Below, piece after piece: positions 17,395 through 25,923 of a stretch of DNA of 64,000 bases. This DNA comes from CAVOOW01 sp963697675 (lineage in GTDB: Bacteria; Actinomycetota; Actinomycetes; JACCUZ01). Below the pieces are notes generated by a model, which saw only the letters and a program-made list of their open reading frames with translations, searched no databases and was not told the DNA's origin. Position 1 is the stretch's first letter. Every line of letters begins with the position of its first letter. The stretch lies in assembly GCA_963697675.1 (NCBI GenBank), contig CAVOOW010000004.1, forward strand, positions 309,736 to 373,735, read 5' to 3'. The translations under genes were made by a program, and so were the position numbers.

Positions 17395-17900
17395 GCAAGA
17401 AGAGCCGCGCCGCGACAGGCGGCACACCCGCGACCGTCGCTCTGACCCGCGCCGGAGCGCCCTTCCAGCTGCGCCCCTACGACCACGATGCGGCGGCGGC
17501 GTCGTACGGCGAAGAGGCCGCCACGGCGCTCGGCCTCTCGCCCGACCGCGTCTTCAAGACGTTGGTGGCCCGCGTCGACGAGCGCCTGGTCGTCGCGGTC
17601 GTGCCGGTGAGCGGGAGCCTGGACCTCAAGGCGCTCGCGGCGGCAATGGGCGCCAAGCGCGCGGCGATGGCCGAGCCGGCCGATGCGGAACGGGCGACGG
17701 GGTACGTCGTCGGTGGCATCTCGCCGTTGGGGACGCGTTCTGCGCTGCCGACTGCCATCGACGAGTCCGTGTCCGACGCGGATGTCGTCTACGTGTCGGC
17801 CGGACGCCGCGGCCTGCAGGTGTCCCTCGCGCCGGACGACCTCGTGCGGCTCACCCGAGCGACGGTCGCGCCGATCCGTCGTCCTGGTCCGAGCGGCTGA
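17391..17900 (+). CDS. ybaK: Cys-tRNA(Pro)/Cys-tRNA(Cys) deacylase, YbaK/EbsC type
   Basis: A 169-residue single YbaK domain that hydrolyses misacylated tRNA(Pro). Motifs are GTPATVALTRAG, the catalytic-lysine strand RVFKTLVARVDERL, VVPVSGSLDLKALAAAMGAK, YVVGGISPLGTR and VYVSAGRRGLQVSL. Homology begins SKKSRA, directly after a CTG at 17391 that overlaps the LON-gene stop as CTGA. No ATG, GTG or TTG is available nearby in this frame, so a CTG start coupled to LON termination is the best reading. The 3' end overlaps the convergent gene by 50 bp. Confidence 0.85.
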   Translation: MSKKSRAATGGTPATVALTRAGAPFQLRPYDHDAAAASYGEEAATALGLSPDRVFKTLVARVDERLVVAVVPVSGSLDLKALAAAMGAKRAAMAEPADAERATGYVVGGISPLGTRSALPTAIDESVSDADVVYVSAGRRGLQVSLAPDDLVRLTRATVAPIRRPGPSG

Positions 17901-18630
17901 CCGGCCCGAGCTGCGTTGCGACCGCCGGGGCAGTCACCGCCGCCGCCACGGCCGCGTCGACGCTCGTGCTGTCGTAGCCCTGCCGCCAGCTGCTCGAGGA
18001 GAAGTGCTGCTCGCGCAGCTGGTCGGCCGTCAGCTGCGCGTTCTCGAGCCGGACGAAGGCGTCGTCCACGTCGGCGATCAGATAGCCGGGGCGCAGGACC
18101 GTGACCGGGAACCGCTGGCCGTTGCGGTCGGTGCCCGGGGCCGCCTTGGGCTCGAGCCCGGCCGTCAGCGCGAAGTACGCCACGGTGGCCGTGAGGGGCC
18201 AGGCGAAGAGCACGCCGTGCGCCGAGAGCGCGAGGGGGCCGTCGAACTCCGTGTTCGGGGCCATCCCCTTGACCGCCTCGCGGATGTCATCTGGTCCGAG
18301 CGCCACGCCGAGCCGCCAAGCGACGACCGCACCGAGGAGTCCCCCGATGGCCAGTCCCAGCAACGGTCCGAGCCGGGCGCGGCGCATCCGGGCGAACACG
18401 ACGAGGGCGCACACCAGGCCGGCGGTCGCGGTGCAGATCGCGAACCAGCCGTCGGCCGCGATCGCGACCTCGGTCTCGCCGCCGGCCAGGAACACGCCAT
18501 CGTCGCGCTTGACCAGGTGCGGCAAGGGTGTGACGGCCCACCAGGTGATGCCGACGAGCAGAGCGAAGAGCAGCGATCCGCCGATGACGGCGAGTCCGGT
18601 CCGCAGCTCGGAGCGCACGTCAGGGTTCAC
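17851..18630 (-). CDS. Membrane protein (DUF2567-like) with DivIVA-like C-terminal motif
   Basis: A 259-residue protein from GTG 18630, with GAGGA 8 nt upstream. Four transmembrane segments are visible: LAVIGGSLLFALLVGI, ICTATAGLVCALVVFA, LLGLAIGGLLGAVVAW and VLFAWPLTATVAYFALTAG. Between them is an extracytoplasmic loop (KRDDGVFLAGGETEVAIAAD). The C-terminal cytoplasmic tail holds LTADQLREQHF...WRQGYDSTSVDAAV, which matches the short DivIVA pattern (R.GYD...VDA). A link to polar growth is inference. The gene ends 50 bp inside ybaK on the opposite strand. Confidence 0.75.
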   Translation of the reverse strand: MNPDVRSELRTGLAVIGGSLLFALLVGITWWAVTPLPHLVKRDDGVFLAGGETEVAIAADGWFAICTATAGLVCALVVFARMRRARLGPLLGLAIGGLLGAVVAWRLGVALGPDDIREAVKGMAPNTEFDGPLALSAHGVLFAWPLTATVAYFALTAGLEPKAAPGTDRNGQRFPVTVLRPGYLIADVDDAFVRLENAQLTADQLREQHFSSSSWRQGYDSTSVDAAVAAAVTAPAVATQLGPVSRSDQDDGSARPSLG

Positions 18631-18721
18631 CCAGTCATCCTCGCAGGCGCGAGCACGCGGCGTCGGGAGCACCCGTGCACGGGGGCAGCTGGTCGCCGGC
18701 CGCGCGCCGATCGGTCCGACG

Positions 18722-18780
18722 TTTTGTGGACTCTCCGACACCAGACACGCCGTCAGTCCGGTGTGTCGGAGTCCACAAAC
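18722..18780 (-). terminator. Imperfect long inverted repeat after the DUF3352 gene
   Basis: TTTTGTGGACTCTCCGACA (18722-18740) pairs with the reverse complement of TGTCGGAGTCCACAAAC (18764-18780), with a small bulge. It begins 14 nt downstream of the DUF3352 stop (18794) and precedes the next gene on the same strand. It therefore probably terminates the c-di-GMP operon. Confidence 0.65.
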
Positions 18781-18793
18781 GTGAGGGCGGCGG

Positions 18794-20374
18794 TTAGTGG
18801 GTGACCAGGCGCGCCCGGAAGGAGCCGTTGCCGGCGCCGTCCGTGGTCGAGGTGATCCCGAAGCCCACCAGGGGCTCGAGGTCCTTCTCGTTCGCGGAGT
18901 CGCCGGGCACCGCAGCGGCCACGCCCTGCAGGTCGACCCAGAGCGCGAACTGCGCCCCGGAGACGTCGGGCAGCGCGCGACGGAAGCCCTCGAGGTCCCC
19001 CAGGGACTTGGCGGCCGGCTGCGTCATCCGGTCGGCCTGCGCCTTCGACGAGGCGACGACGTAGCCGTCGCCCGCGACCCGGTGCGTGATGGTCGGGCCA
19101 CCCATGCCGGCGCCAAACCCGTTGGTGAGCCGGCCGATCAGGGTGTTGGCGCGCTTGGCCTCCGGAGTCGTGACGCGGGCACCGACCTCGAAGTTGCCGC
19201 CAGCGAGCCCGGAGCCGTCGAGGGCGACGAGCAGGTTGGACCCGAACAGCAGCTTGAGGTCAGCGGGCAGGTGCAGCCCGTACTGTCGCTCGGCCTGCGC
19301 CAGCCCCTCGTCTATCGAGTCGCCCATGCCCGGGGTGGTGTCCATCTGCTTCTTGAACGCCTTCCAGCCACTGTCGACCGCGGCGTCGCCGCCACTGAGC
19401 CCGAAGGCAGCGACCGTGCTGGCCGGCAGCGTCGTCAAGCCCTTCACCGGGTGCTTCGCTGCAGCGATCTTCTCGCCGCCGGTGACCTTCCCAACCATCT
19501 CGAGGACGTCGGGGCCGTCGAAGCGCAGCGAGTAGACCATGTGCACCTTGGACAGCGCCGAGACATCTCCAGCGGACGCGCCGGCGGCACCGAGCATCCC
19601 CATGCCGCCGAGGTTGGCGACGGACAGCAGGCTGCCCGCGGCCTTGCCGTCGAACCAGAACGTCGCAATGCCGTCGTCGAGGCCCTTGATGTCGCCGGCG
19701 AACCCGGGCGCCTCGGCCAATGAGCCCTTCGCGACGCCGTCGGCGGCCGACTGCGCGATCGCCTTGGTCTGCGCCAGCAGCGCGTAGCCGTCCTGCAGGA
19801 CATAGCCCGGCTTGACCGACCCCGAGCTGGCGGCGATCAGCCGGTCCAGCCCGGCGCGGGCCTTGTCCTCGTCGCCGACCTGCAGGGCGACCACGACGGC
19901 GGGCATCGCAGGGCCGCCGGTGCTCTTGGCGGACCCGAACGTCTTCGGCGAGTACGCCGCGACCGCGACGCGCTGACCGAGCCACGGCTCGACATCGGTC
20001 GCGAAGCTGACGCCCTTCCAGCCGGCGTCGTCGGCAACTGCAGTGAAGAGGACCTTGCGCAGGTCGGCGTCGGTCGCAACATGACCGCGAACGCTCGGGA
20101 ACTTGCGCAGGAAGCGGATGGCATCGACCTTCTGGCCGGCGGCCGGGTCGAGGTCGACCTTGGCAAAGGCGATGGCTCCGGCAGGGAGCGCGCCTTCCGG
20201 CTGCTCACCACCTCCGGACAGTGACGCGGCGCCGTACGTAATGCCGCCGATCAAAGCCGCCACCAGCGCGACCACGCCGCCCACGACCCACCAGGTCGCC
20301 GGCTTGCGCCCTGACTCGGGCACGGGGCTTGCCAGCACGTCGTAGGAGGGCAGGCCAGCGAAGTCGTCGGTCAT
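18794..20374 (-). CDS. DUF3352 family membrane-anchored protein
   Basis: A 526-residue protein. A short cytoplasmic N-terminus is followed by one transmembrane helix (WWVVGGVVALVAALIGGITY, about residues 28-47). A long extracytoplasmic domain follows with the DUF3352 start GALPAGAIAFAKVDLDPAAG. Gly/Ala-rich stretches carry LLFGSNLLVALDGSGLAGG and RRALPDVSGAQFALWVDLQG. The family function is unknown. Start is ATG 20374, 22 nt after the DUF5317 gene, so it probably shares that operon. It ends before a hairpin. Confidence 0.88.
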   Translation of the reverse strand: MTDDFAGLPSYDVLASPVPESGRKPATWWVVGGVVALVAALIGGITYGAASLSGGGEQPEGALPAGAIAFAKVDLDPAAGQKVDAIRFLRKFPSVRGHVATDADLRKVLFTAVADDAGWKGVSFATDVEPWLGQRVAVAAYSPKTFGSAKSTGGPAMPAVVVALQVGDEDKARAGLDRLIAASSGSVKPGYVLQDGYALLAQTKAIAQSAADGVAKGSLAEAPGFAGDIKGLDDGIATFWFDGKAAGSLLSVANLGGMGMLGAAGASAGDVSALSKVHMVYSLRFDGPDVLEMVGKVTGGEKIAAAKHPVKGLTTLPASTVAAFGLSGGDAAVDSGWKAFKKQMDTTPGMGDSIDEGLAQAERQYGLHLPADLKLLFGSNLLVALDGSGLAGGNFEVGARVTTPEAKRANTLIGRLTNGFGAGMGGPTITHRVAGDGYVVASSKAQADRMTQPAAKSLGDLEGFRRALPDVSGAQFALWVDLQGVAAAVPGDSANEKDLEPLVGFGITSTTDGAGNGSFRARLVTH

Positions 20375-20396
20375 GTCACACCGTTCTATTAAGGGG

Positions 20397-21005
20397 CTAC
20401 TGGGGTACGGGGTCGACAGCGGGCGTGGCTGCCTTGAGGGCCGCGTCCGGGGTGGTCTCTGCGGTCGGTCGCCAGGCCGGCGCCAGGCGCGAGCCGCAGA
20501 TGCGCTGCGCGGCCCAGAAGACGCCGATGACGATCAGGGCGTCGCCGACGCTGAACACGTTGGACAGCGGCCATCCGGCAGGGATCGCGAAGACGTCGCC
20601 CAGGAAGCCGAGGTGCGGGTGGGCCAGGACGCCCGAGTTGAGGAACTCGCCGGCCTTGGGGTGGATGCCGGCGGCGTTGAGTGCCGCGCGCGAGGCCGGC
20701 AGCGTGCCGCCGTTGAGCGCGATGGTGATGCCGTTGCTGGCCGCGCCGAGCGCGATGATCCACAGGCCGGGGATGGCGCGGTTGACCCAGACGAACCAGC
20801 CCGCGGCGACGTAGGTCGCGATGTGCACCGCCGACAGTGCGGCGTGGTTGGCCTCCGGGATCACCTCGATGATGACGATCTGCGAGATGAGCGCGATGGG
20901 CAGGACGATCGCCTGGCGCAGGCGTACGTCGCCGAACCGGCGCAGCCGGCCACCGGTGAACAACGGCGAGATGAGGGCGAGCAGGCCCATCAGCGGGATG
21001 ATCAT
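20397..21005 (-). CDS. DUF5317 family membrane protein
   Basis: A 202-residue integral membrane protein with about five hydrophobic segments. It starts MIIPLMGLLALISPLFTGGRL and includes IVLPIALISQIVIIEVIP and GLWIIALGAASNGITIALNGG. The conserved NGGTLP and GDVFAIPAGWPLSNVFSVGD loops match DUF5317. ATG 21005 overlaps the TGA of the GGDEF-EAL gene as ATGA, so translation is tightly coupled. Function is unknown, but the coupling points to a role with the c-di-GMP enzyme. Confidence 0.85.
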   Translation of the reverse strand: MIIPLMGLLALISPLFTGGRLRRFGDVRLRQAIVLPIALISQIVIIEVIPEANHAALSAVHIATYVAAGWFVWVNRAIPGLWIIALGAASNGITIALNGGTLPASRAALNAAGIHPKAGEFLNSGVLAHPHLGFLGDVFAIPAGWPLSNVFSVGDALIVIGVFWAAQRICGSRLAPAWRPTAETTPDAALKAATPAVDPVPQ

Positions 21006-23104
21006 GTGGAACCGCCCTGTCGTTGGCCGATCACGAGTTCGGTCGAGGCCGACAGCGCGGTTGCTTCTCGGCGTCGCTCGTTGAGCCACGCCTCCATGGC
21101 ACCCGGGCTGAGCGGGCGGCTGATGTAGTAGCCCTGCAGGCGGTCGGCGCCCAGGGCCCGCAGCTCGTCGTAGGTCGCCCGGTCCTCGACACCCTCGGCC
21201 GTCACGGTCAGGCCGAGGCTGTGGCCGAGCTCGATGGTGGAGCGCACGATGATCGCGCTGTTGTCGTCGAGCCCCATCTGCAGCACGAAGGACTTGTCGA
21301 TCTTGAGCTCGTCGACCGCCATCCGGCGCAGGTAGGACAGCGAGGAGTAGCCGGTGCCGTAGTCGTCGATGGCGAGGTTGACGCCGAGGTCGCGGATCGC
21401 GCCGAGCACGTCGAGCGCACGCTTGGGGTCGGCCATGATCGTGCTCTCGGTGACCTCGACGGTCAGCCGCGTCGCGGGGACGCCGTGCCGCACGAGCACC
21501 TCCGCGATGAAGCCGGGCAGGTCGAGGTCGCTGAGCAGTCGCGCCGAGACGTTGAAGGCCATCGAGATGTCGTGGCCGCGGTCGTGCCAGCCGCGCAGGG
21601 TCGCGACGGCGTTGTCGATGCCCCAGCGGGAGAGCGGGTTGATCAGCCCGCTGTTCTCCGCGAGCGGGATGAACACGTCCGGGTGCACGACGCCGTGGCG
21701 CGGGTGCAGCCAGCGGCTCAGCGCCTCGACGGACAGCACGTCGCCCGTACGGCTGCAGATCTGTGGTTGGAAAGCGAGCACGAACTCCTCGTTGTCGACC
21801 GCGCTGTGCAGGTCACCCAGCAGCGAGAGTCGCTCGATCGAGTAGCCGTCGATCTCCGGCCGATAGCTCTGGATCTCGCCGCGGTTGGACTTGGCCCGGT
21901 AGAGCGCGATGTCCGCCCGCTTGAGCAGCGTCTCGAACGAGTCGGCGTCCTGCGGTGCGACGGCGATGCCGATGCTGGCCTGCACGCCCAGCCGCACGCC
22001 GTCGACGACGACGGGCTGGCGCAGCTTCTCCGCGAACGCGGTCGCGAAGTCGTGGACCCCCAGCGCGTCCTCGGTGCTGCTGAGCAGCACGGCGAACTCG
22101 TCGCCACCGAGCCGGGCCACCGTGACGTCGCGCCGCGCGATCGCGGTCAGCCGGCTGGCGACCTCGCGCAGCACCTGGTCACCGACGTGGTGACCCATGG
22201 TGTCGTTGATCTCCTTGAAGTGGTCGAGGTCGATCAGCAGCACCGCGAGCGGGTGATCGGCGTCGGTCTTGGCGATGGCCCGTTGAGCGCGCTTGCGCAG
22301 CAGCTCACGGTTCGGCAGGCCGGTCAGGGCGTCGTGCAGTGCCTCGTGCTGGCGGCGCAGCGACATCTGCGCGTTGCTGTGCACGCCGAGGATCGGCAGC
22401 ACGAGCAGGGGCAGCATGATGACCGAGAACTCGCCGACGTGTGCAGCGACAGGCGCCAGGCCGAGCAGGATGCTCGAGGTGGCCAGCTGGAAGCGCACGT
22501 CCTCGCTGAGGACCCGCATCACGGGGGTCCCGTTGTCCAGCGCGACGACGGTCGCGACCAGCCCGTTGTTGACCATGAAGTAGACGACGCTGGCCAGCAG
22601 CGCAGCGGGGATGTCGCGCGCCGCGAAGTCGGTCGTCAGGCTGAAGATCGGGTGGCCGGTGATCAGGCAGAAGGTCAGCCGGGTCGCGGTCAGCGTGAGC
22701 AGGTACTGCCCGACGTTGAAGATGCGTACGCGACGGGGGCCGCCGTTGCGCGTGTCGTCCACGGCTACGGCGGCGGCTTGCACGAGCAGCGCCAGGCCGA
22801 GCGGGCCGATGAGCACGAGCGCCGTGGCGAAGGTCGACGACACGGTGATCTGGTCGGTCGTGTCGTCGCCGCGCGGCACGGGGATGGCGCGCAGCTCTCC
22901 GACGAAGAGCATCAGCGCGAGCATGTAGCACTGCGGTCCGACCGAGGCCCACGACTCGGAGAGCTGGGTGAACAGGGTGAGCCCGAACACGAGGAGTCCG
23001 GCGGCGAGCGTCAGCCCGATGAAGGGATAGAGGGCGCGCGACCGCCGAGAGCCCGTGGTCGCGAGGACCACGGGCTCCGGCGCTGGCTCGGTCAGGAACC
23101 CCAC
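21002..23104 (-). CDS. Membrane GGDEF-EAL dual c-di-GMP enzyme
   Basis: About 700 residues. The N-terminal sensor has some seven hydrophobic segments (YPFIGLTLAAGLLVFGL to FSVIMLPLLVLPILGV). The GGDEF domain has LTGLPNRELL, DLDHFKEINDTMGHHVGDQVL and RLGGDEFAVLL. The EAL domain has SVEALSRWLHP, VEVTEST, AIDDYGTGYSSL, LKIDKSF, TAEGVED and LQGYYISRPL. Both catalytic motifs are intact, so it could make or degrade c-di-GMP. GTG 23104 is favoured because a longer TTG start (23194) would overlap two small reading frames. Membership of one transcription unit with DUF5317 and DUF3352 is inferred from overlaps. Confidence 0.88.
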   Translation of the reverse strand: MGFLTEPAPEPVVLATTGSRRSRALYPFIGLTLAAGLLVFGLTLFTQLSESWASVGPQCYMLALMLFVGELRAIPVPRGDDTTDQITVSSTFATALVLIGPLGLALLVQAAAVAVDDTRNGGPRRVRIFNVGQYLLTLTATRLTFCLITGHPIFSLTTDFAARDIPAALLASVVYFMVNNGLVATVVALDNGTPVMRVLSEDVRFQLATSSILLGLAPVAAHVGEFSVIMLPLLVLPILGVHSNAQMSLRRQHEALHDALTGLPNRELLRKRAQRAIAKTDADHPLAVLLIDLDHFKEINDTMGHHVGDQVLREVASRLTAIARRDVTVARLGGDEFAVLLSSTEDALGVHDFATAFAEKLRQPVVVDGVRLGVQASIGIAVAPQDADSFETLLKRADIALYRAKSNRGEIQSYRPEIDGYSIERLSLLGDLHSAVDNEEFVLAFQPQICSRTGDVLSVEALSRWLHPRHGVVHPDVFIPLAENSGLINPLSRWGIDNAVATLRGWHDRGHDISMAFNVSARLLSDLDLPGFIAEVLVRHGVPATRLTVEVTESTIMADPKRALDVLGAIRDLGVNLAIDDYGTGYSSLSYLRRMAVDELKIDKSFVLQMGLDDNSAIIVRSTIELGHSLGLTVTAEGVEDRATYDELRALGADRLQGYYISRPLSPGAMEAWLNERRREATALSASTELVIGQRQGGST

Positions 23105-23157
23105 TTGCGACCGGGCTCCGATGACGCGATGAGGACCACCTTGGCGATGAGGTCCAT
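23092..23157 (-). CDS. Possible 21-residue small ORF upstream of the GGDEF-EAL gene
   Basis: ATG 23157 begins MDLIAKVVLIASSEPGRKWG and the TGA lies at 23092, overlapping the proposed GGDEF-EAL start by 13 nt. A weak GGAATAGAG precedes it. It may be a leader peptide coupling translation, or chance. Confidence 0.3.
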   Translation of the reverse strand: MDLIAKVVLIASSEPGRKWGS

Positions 23158-23159
23158 CT

Positions 23160-23258
23160 CTATTCCAACCACCATTTGGTGCCGGCTCCAACAATCGCGA
23201 CCAGCGAGCCGAAGCTGCTGACCGCGACCATCAGACGAAGAACATTCGTGCGAATCAT
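23160..23258 (-). CDS. Small hydrophobic peptide (32 residues), leader of the c-di-GMP operon
   Basis: ATG 23258 is preceded by AGGGGAGGGTTC, one of the best ribosome sites in the window. The reading frame encodes a basic N-terminus (MIRTNVLRLM), one hydrophobic helix (VAVSSFGSLVAIVGAG) and a TKWWLE tail, stopping at TAG 23160. It sits 56 nt before the GGDEF-EAL gene on the same strand. The strong site, sensible topology and stop just before the next frame argue for a real membrane peptide. No homologue is asserted. Confidence 0.6.
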   Translation of the reverse strand: MIRTNVLRLMVAVSSFGSLVAIVGAGTKWWLE

Positions 23259-23530
23259 GAACCCTCCCCTGTACGCTCGAACTCACTCGCAGTTAGCGGG
23301 TGATTACCATTCGTAGTGCATGACGTGACCATGTCATGACCGTGCGCATGCAGAGGGCTTCTCTGGGTAACTTTCCGCGGGCCTAGCGTCAGGTATGCCC
23401 GGGAATGTCTTAAAAGTCGACTTTGTCCACCCGTTCGGTTGACGCCCGGTTGGTCTCTCCAGCGATCTCCCCGCCGGACGGCGCCGGCAGGGCGTGGAAC
23501 CTGTGAACGCGCGCGTCGACCGAGCCCGCG

Positions 23531-24164
23531 TCAGCTGCGCAGCCGGGCGAGCCACGGGTGGTCGGGATGCCACCGCTCGAGGGCGGTCGCCAGCCAGTCG
23601 CGGCGGGTCTGATCAAGCAGCGGCAGGACTCCGGTGAAGTCGGCCTCGTCCTTGGGCCGGTGATGCTTGGCCTTGAACAGCAGCACGATCTCGGGCACGA
23701 GATAGGGCACGCCGTCGGGAGACGTCACGATGATCTGGTCGTAGGGGAACCGGATGGTCTCGTCGCGGCGGCAGATCCAGGTGTCGCCGTCGTGTGGCTC
23801 GCGGAAGATGTCGAGCCGGTAGATGCCGGTGTCCCGCTCGCGCACCCAGGTCTGGTGCATGACGTCGAACGCCTCGCTGTCCAGCGGCCAGCGTTGGTGC
23901 GAGCCGACGACCTCGACGTCGAAGTCCGCCAGTGCCTCACGGACGGGACCGAACCGGCCGATGGGTACGGCGATCTCGAGGTCCTCGTGCTCCCTGGTTG
24001 CCTCGCCCGCGAAAGAGGTCGAGTGCCCAGCCGGCCGCGACGCACCAGGGCACGTCCACACCGCGCAGCCGCTCGGTGATCTCGAGCGGATGCCAGGCGT
24101 CCCAGGGCACGTCCTCTGCGAGCTCCGAGCCACCCGGTGGAAGGACCTCTTCTTCGTCGGCCAT
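23531..24164 (-). CDS. Nucleotidyltransferase (aminoglycoside adenylyltransferase-like); frame break near 24006
   Basis: About 210 residues after correction. The first frame reads MADEEEVLPPGG ... ITERLRGVDVPWCVAAGWALDLFRG from ATG 24164. The second continues EATREHEDLEIAVPIGRFG to the stop at 23531. One extra base in the CCC run at 24006-24008 separates them. The joined WCVAAGWALDLFRGEATREH with HEDLEIAV is the nucleotidyltransferase-fold core (G.ALD ... R.H.DLE) of the AadA-like/lincosamide family. Later, YLVPEIVLLFKAKHHRPKDE is also typical. A resistance role is not implied; most chromosomal members are uncharacterised. Confidence 0.8.
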
Positions 24165-24219
24165 GCGTCGGTTCTACACGCCCTGGTGCGGTGGTCCTCA
24201 CCGCCGCCCTCCAGTCCGG

Positions 24220-25129
24220 TCAGATCGACGCGGCGGCCTCCATGCCGCGCTCGAGCTGGTGAAGGTTGTCGCGGATCGGCCAGAGCAGCACCTCGCGTGC
24301 GCCGGCTGCGGCGTATCCGGCAAGGACCTCTGAGCAGTGCTGCGCGCTTCCGATCGGCAGGTCCACTAGTTGTGCGGGGTCACGTTTCAGCGCCGGCGCC
24401 AGGACGTCGTTGAGCACGTGCTCGGCTTCGCGGCGACTGTCGGTGACGAAGAGCCACGCGGTGGCCACGGCATCCGGGAAGTCGGCCGGTTCTCGACCCG
24501 CGGCCCGTAGGTGGTCGTCGAGTCGGACACGTGCCTCGCGGAACTGGTGCGGCGTCGCGTTGTACGCAGAGGCGAACCAGCCATCGGCCACTGCGGCCAT
24601 GGCAGCCAGTCGTCGATCGGACCCCCAGCTGCCGAACCAGACCTGCGGCACCCGGTCGGGTATCGGGGCCAGCCGGGCCTCGGAGGCGTAGTACTTTCCG
24701 GGGCTTGTCGGCTCACCGCGCACCAACGCCCGGACCAGTCGCAGCGCCTCGTCGAACCGGGCCCATCTGTCCTCGAACGGGATGCCGACCGCCTGGTAGT
24801 CGGCACTGCTCGACCCGGGGCCGAGCCCGCCGACGACAGGACCCGTCGCCAGGCAGGCGAGCGTGGTCAGCGTCTTGGCGACCACGACGGGGTGACGCAC
24901 CACCGGCAGCGCGACGCTGGTGGCCAGGGTCATGTCGCCGGCGGCGGAGATGACGCTGGCGATGGTCGTCGGGCCCATCGAGCCAGGGGCGACTCCAGAC
25001 GAGGTGATCGTTGGCGGCCAGCGTCGAGTACCCGAGGTCCCTGGCCGTCCTGGCATAGGTGCAGAGGTCCTCCCCCGTCGGCAGGCCGGCGCCCAGGTCA
25101 GCCAACGGCAAGTGAGCACCTGTCCGCAC
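24220..25129 (-). CDS. LLM-class (F420-dependent) oxidoreductase; frame break near 24971
   Basis: Bacterial luciferase-like TIM-barrel oxidoreductase, about 302 residues after correction. GTG 25129 follows GGGAGGAACC and starts RTGAHLPLADLGAG. That frame runs to SRPWLDGP and must then join TTIASVISAAGDMTLATSVALPV; one extra base in GGGCCC (24971-24976) separates them. Later motifs KTLTTLACLATGPVVGGLGPG, VGIPFEDRWARFDEAL and PQVWFGSWG are diagnostic of the F420/LLM family. The substrate is unknown. Confidence 0.85.
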
Positions 25130-25160
25130 GGTTCCTCCCGAGTGCGCCGTGGCACCCACC

Positions 25161-25889
25161 CTAGGGAGATCGCAGGTCAGTCCTCACGTCGTCGGCGGAA
25201 CATTGCGATTCACGCGGAACAGGTTGTCCGGGTCGTAGACGGTCGTGGACATTCACGAGGCGGTAGAGCGCAGCCGCCGCCCAGACCGAGAGCGCGAGGG
25301 CAGCGAGGAGGTAGGCGTTGCCGACGACGTGGTCGTACGGGCTCCACCCGTACTCGCGACTGTGGCTGTAGGGCAGCCACACGAACGGGCGGGCAACGAA
25401 CACCGCGGTCCACGCGGCGGCCGCCCACCGGCTTCGCTCCCACAGGGCCAGCGCGACCGGCACCGCCCACACCCAGTGGTGCGACCACGAGATCGGCGAG
25501 GCGAGCAGCATGGCCGTCGCTCCCAGGCAGGTGCCGAGCACCCGGTCGCCGCGTCGCCACCCGCCTGCGCCGACGACCAGGATCGCGAGTGAGAGCGGCC
25601 CAGTGACCGCGAGCCACAGCAGGGGCGGCGGCTGGCCGTCGAGCAGGCGGGTGAGCGCGCCGTACACCGACTGGTTGTGGGCCAACGCCGGGGGGCCAAC
25701 CCGGCGCGCGTTGAAAAGGCCGTCGGTCCAGTACGTCGCCGCCGAGCCGGGCATCGCCAGGAAGCCGACCGCGACGGTGCAGACGAAGGCCAGCACCGCG
25801 CGCCCCGCGGCCGTACGACGGCCGATCAGCACAAGCAGCACGACGAACACGAGCGGGGTCAGCTTCGCCCCCGACGCCGGGCTCAGCTG
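25161..25889 (-). pseudogene. 5'-truncated GT87-type glycosyltransferase fused to an FAD-oxidase tail remnant
   Basis: The frame from about 25889 encodes SGAKLTPLVFVVLLVLIGRR, then hydrophobic helices with SISWSHHW and a C-terminal hydrophobic run. This is the C-terminal half of polyprenyl-phosphate-dependent mannosyltransferases (GT87), which are normally about 400 residues. An in-frame TGA and the neighbouring gene leave no room for the first roughly 200 residues. After YRLVN the sequence switches identity. In another frame 25246-25184 encodes TVYDPDNLFRVNRNVPPTT and a stop, the C-terminus of a BBE-type FAD oxidase. This is a deletion scar joining two gene remnants. Confidence 0.75.
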
Positions 25890-25897
25890 AGCCCGGC
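25876..25897 (-). terminator. Perfect 22-bp palindrome
   Basis: Two 11-bp arms (GCCGGGCTCAG and its complement) with no spacer, 27-48 nt after the stop of the TolB-like gene on the minus strand. It probably acts as that gene's terminator. It lies exactly where the truncated GT87 homology begins. Confidence 0.6.
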
Positions 25898-25923
25898 ATC
25901 AGGCGCCGCTGTCGGTGCGGGAG

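Noticed and set aside
16365..17900. 511-codon frame covering the LON gene
   Set aside because: Only its last 170 codons show homology (YbaK); the first part is the out-of-frame shadow of the LON-domain gene.
21023..23221. 732-codon plus-strand frame opposite the GGDEF-EAL gene
   Set aside because: No domain signature; composition is that of an antisense shadow.
23531..24164. Aminoglycoside resistance gene
   Set aside because: Only the nucleotidyltransferase core is shared; chromosomal context and divergence give no support for a resistance function.
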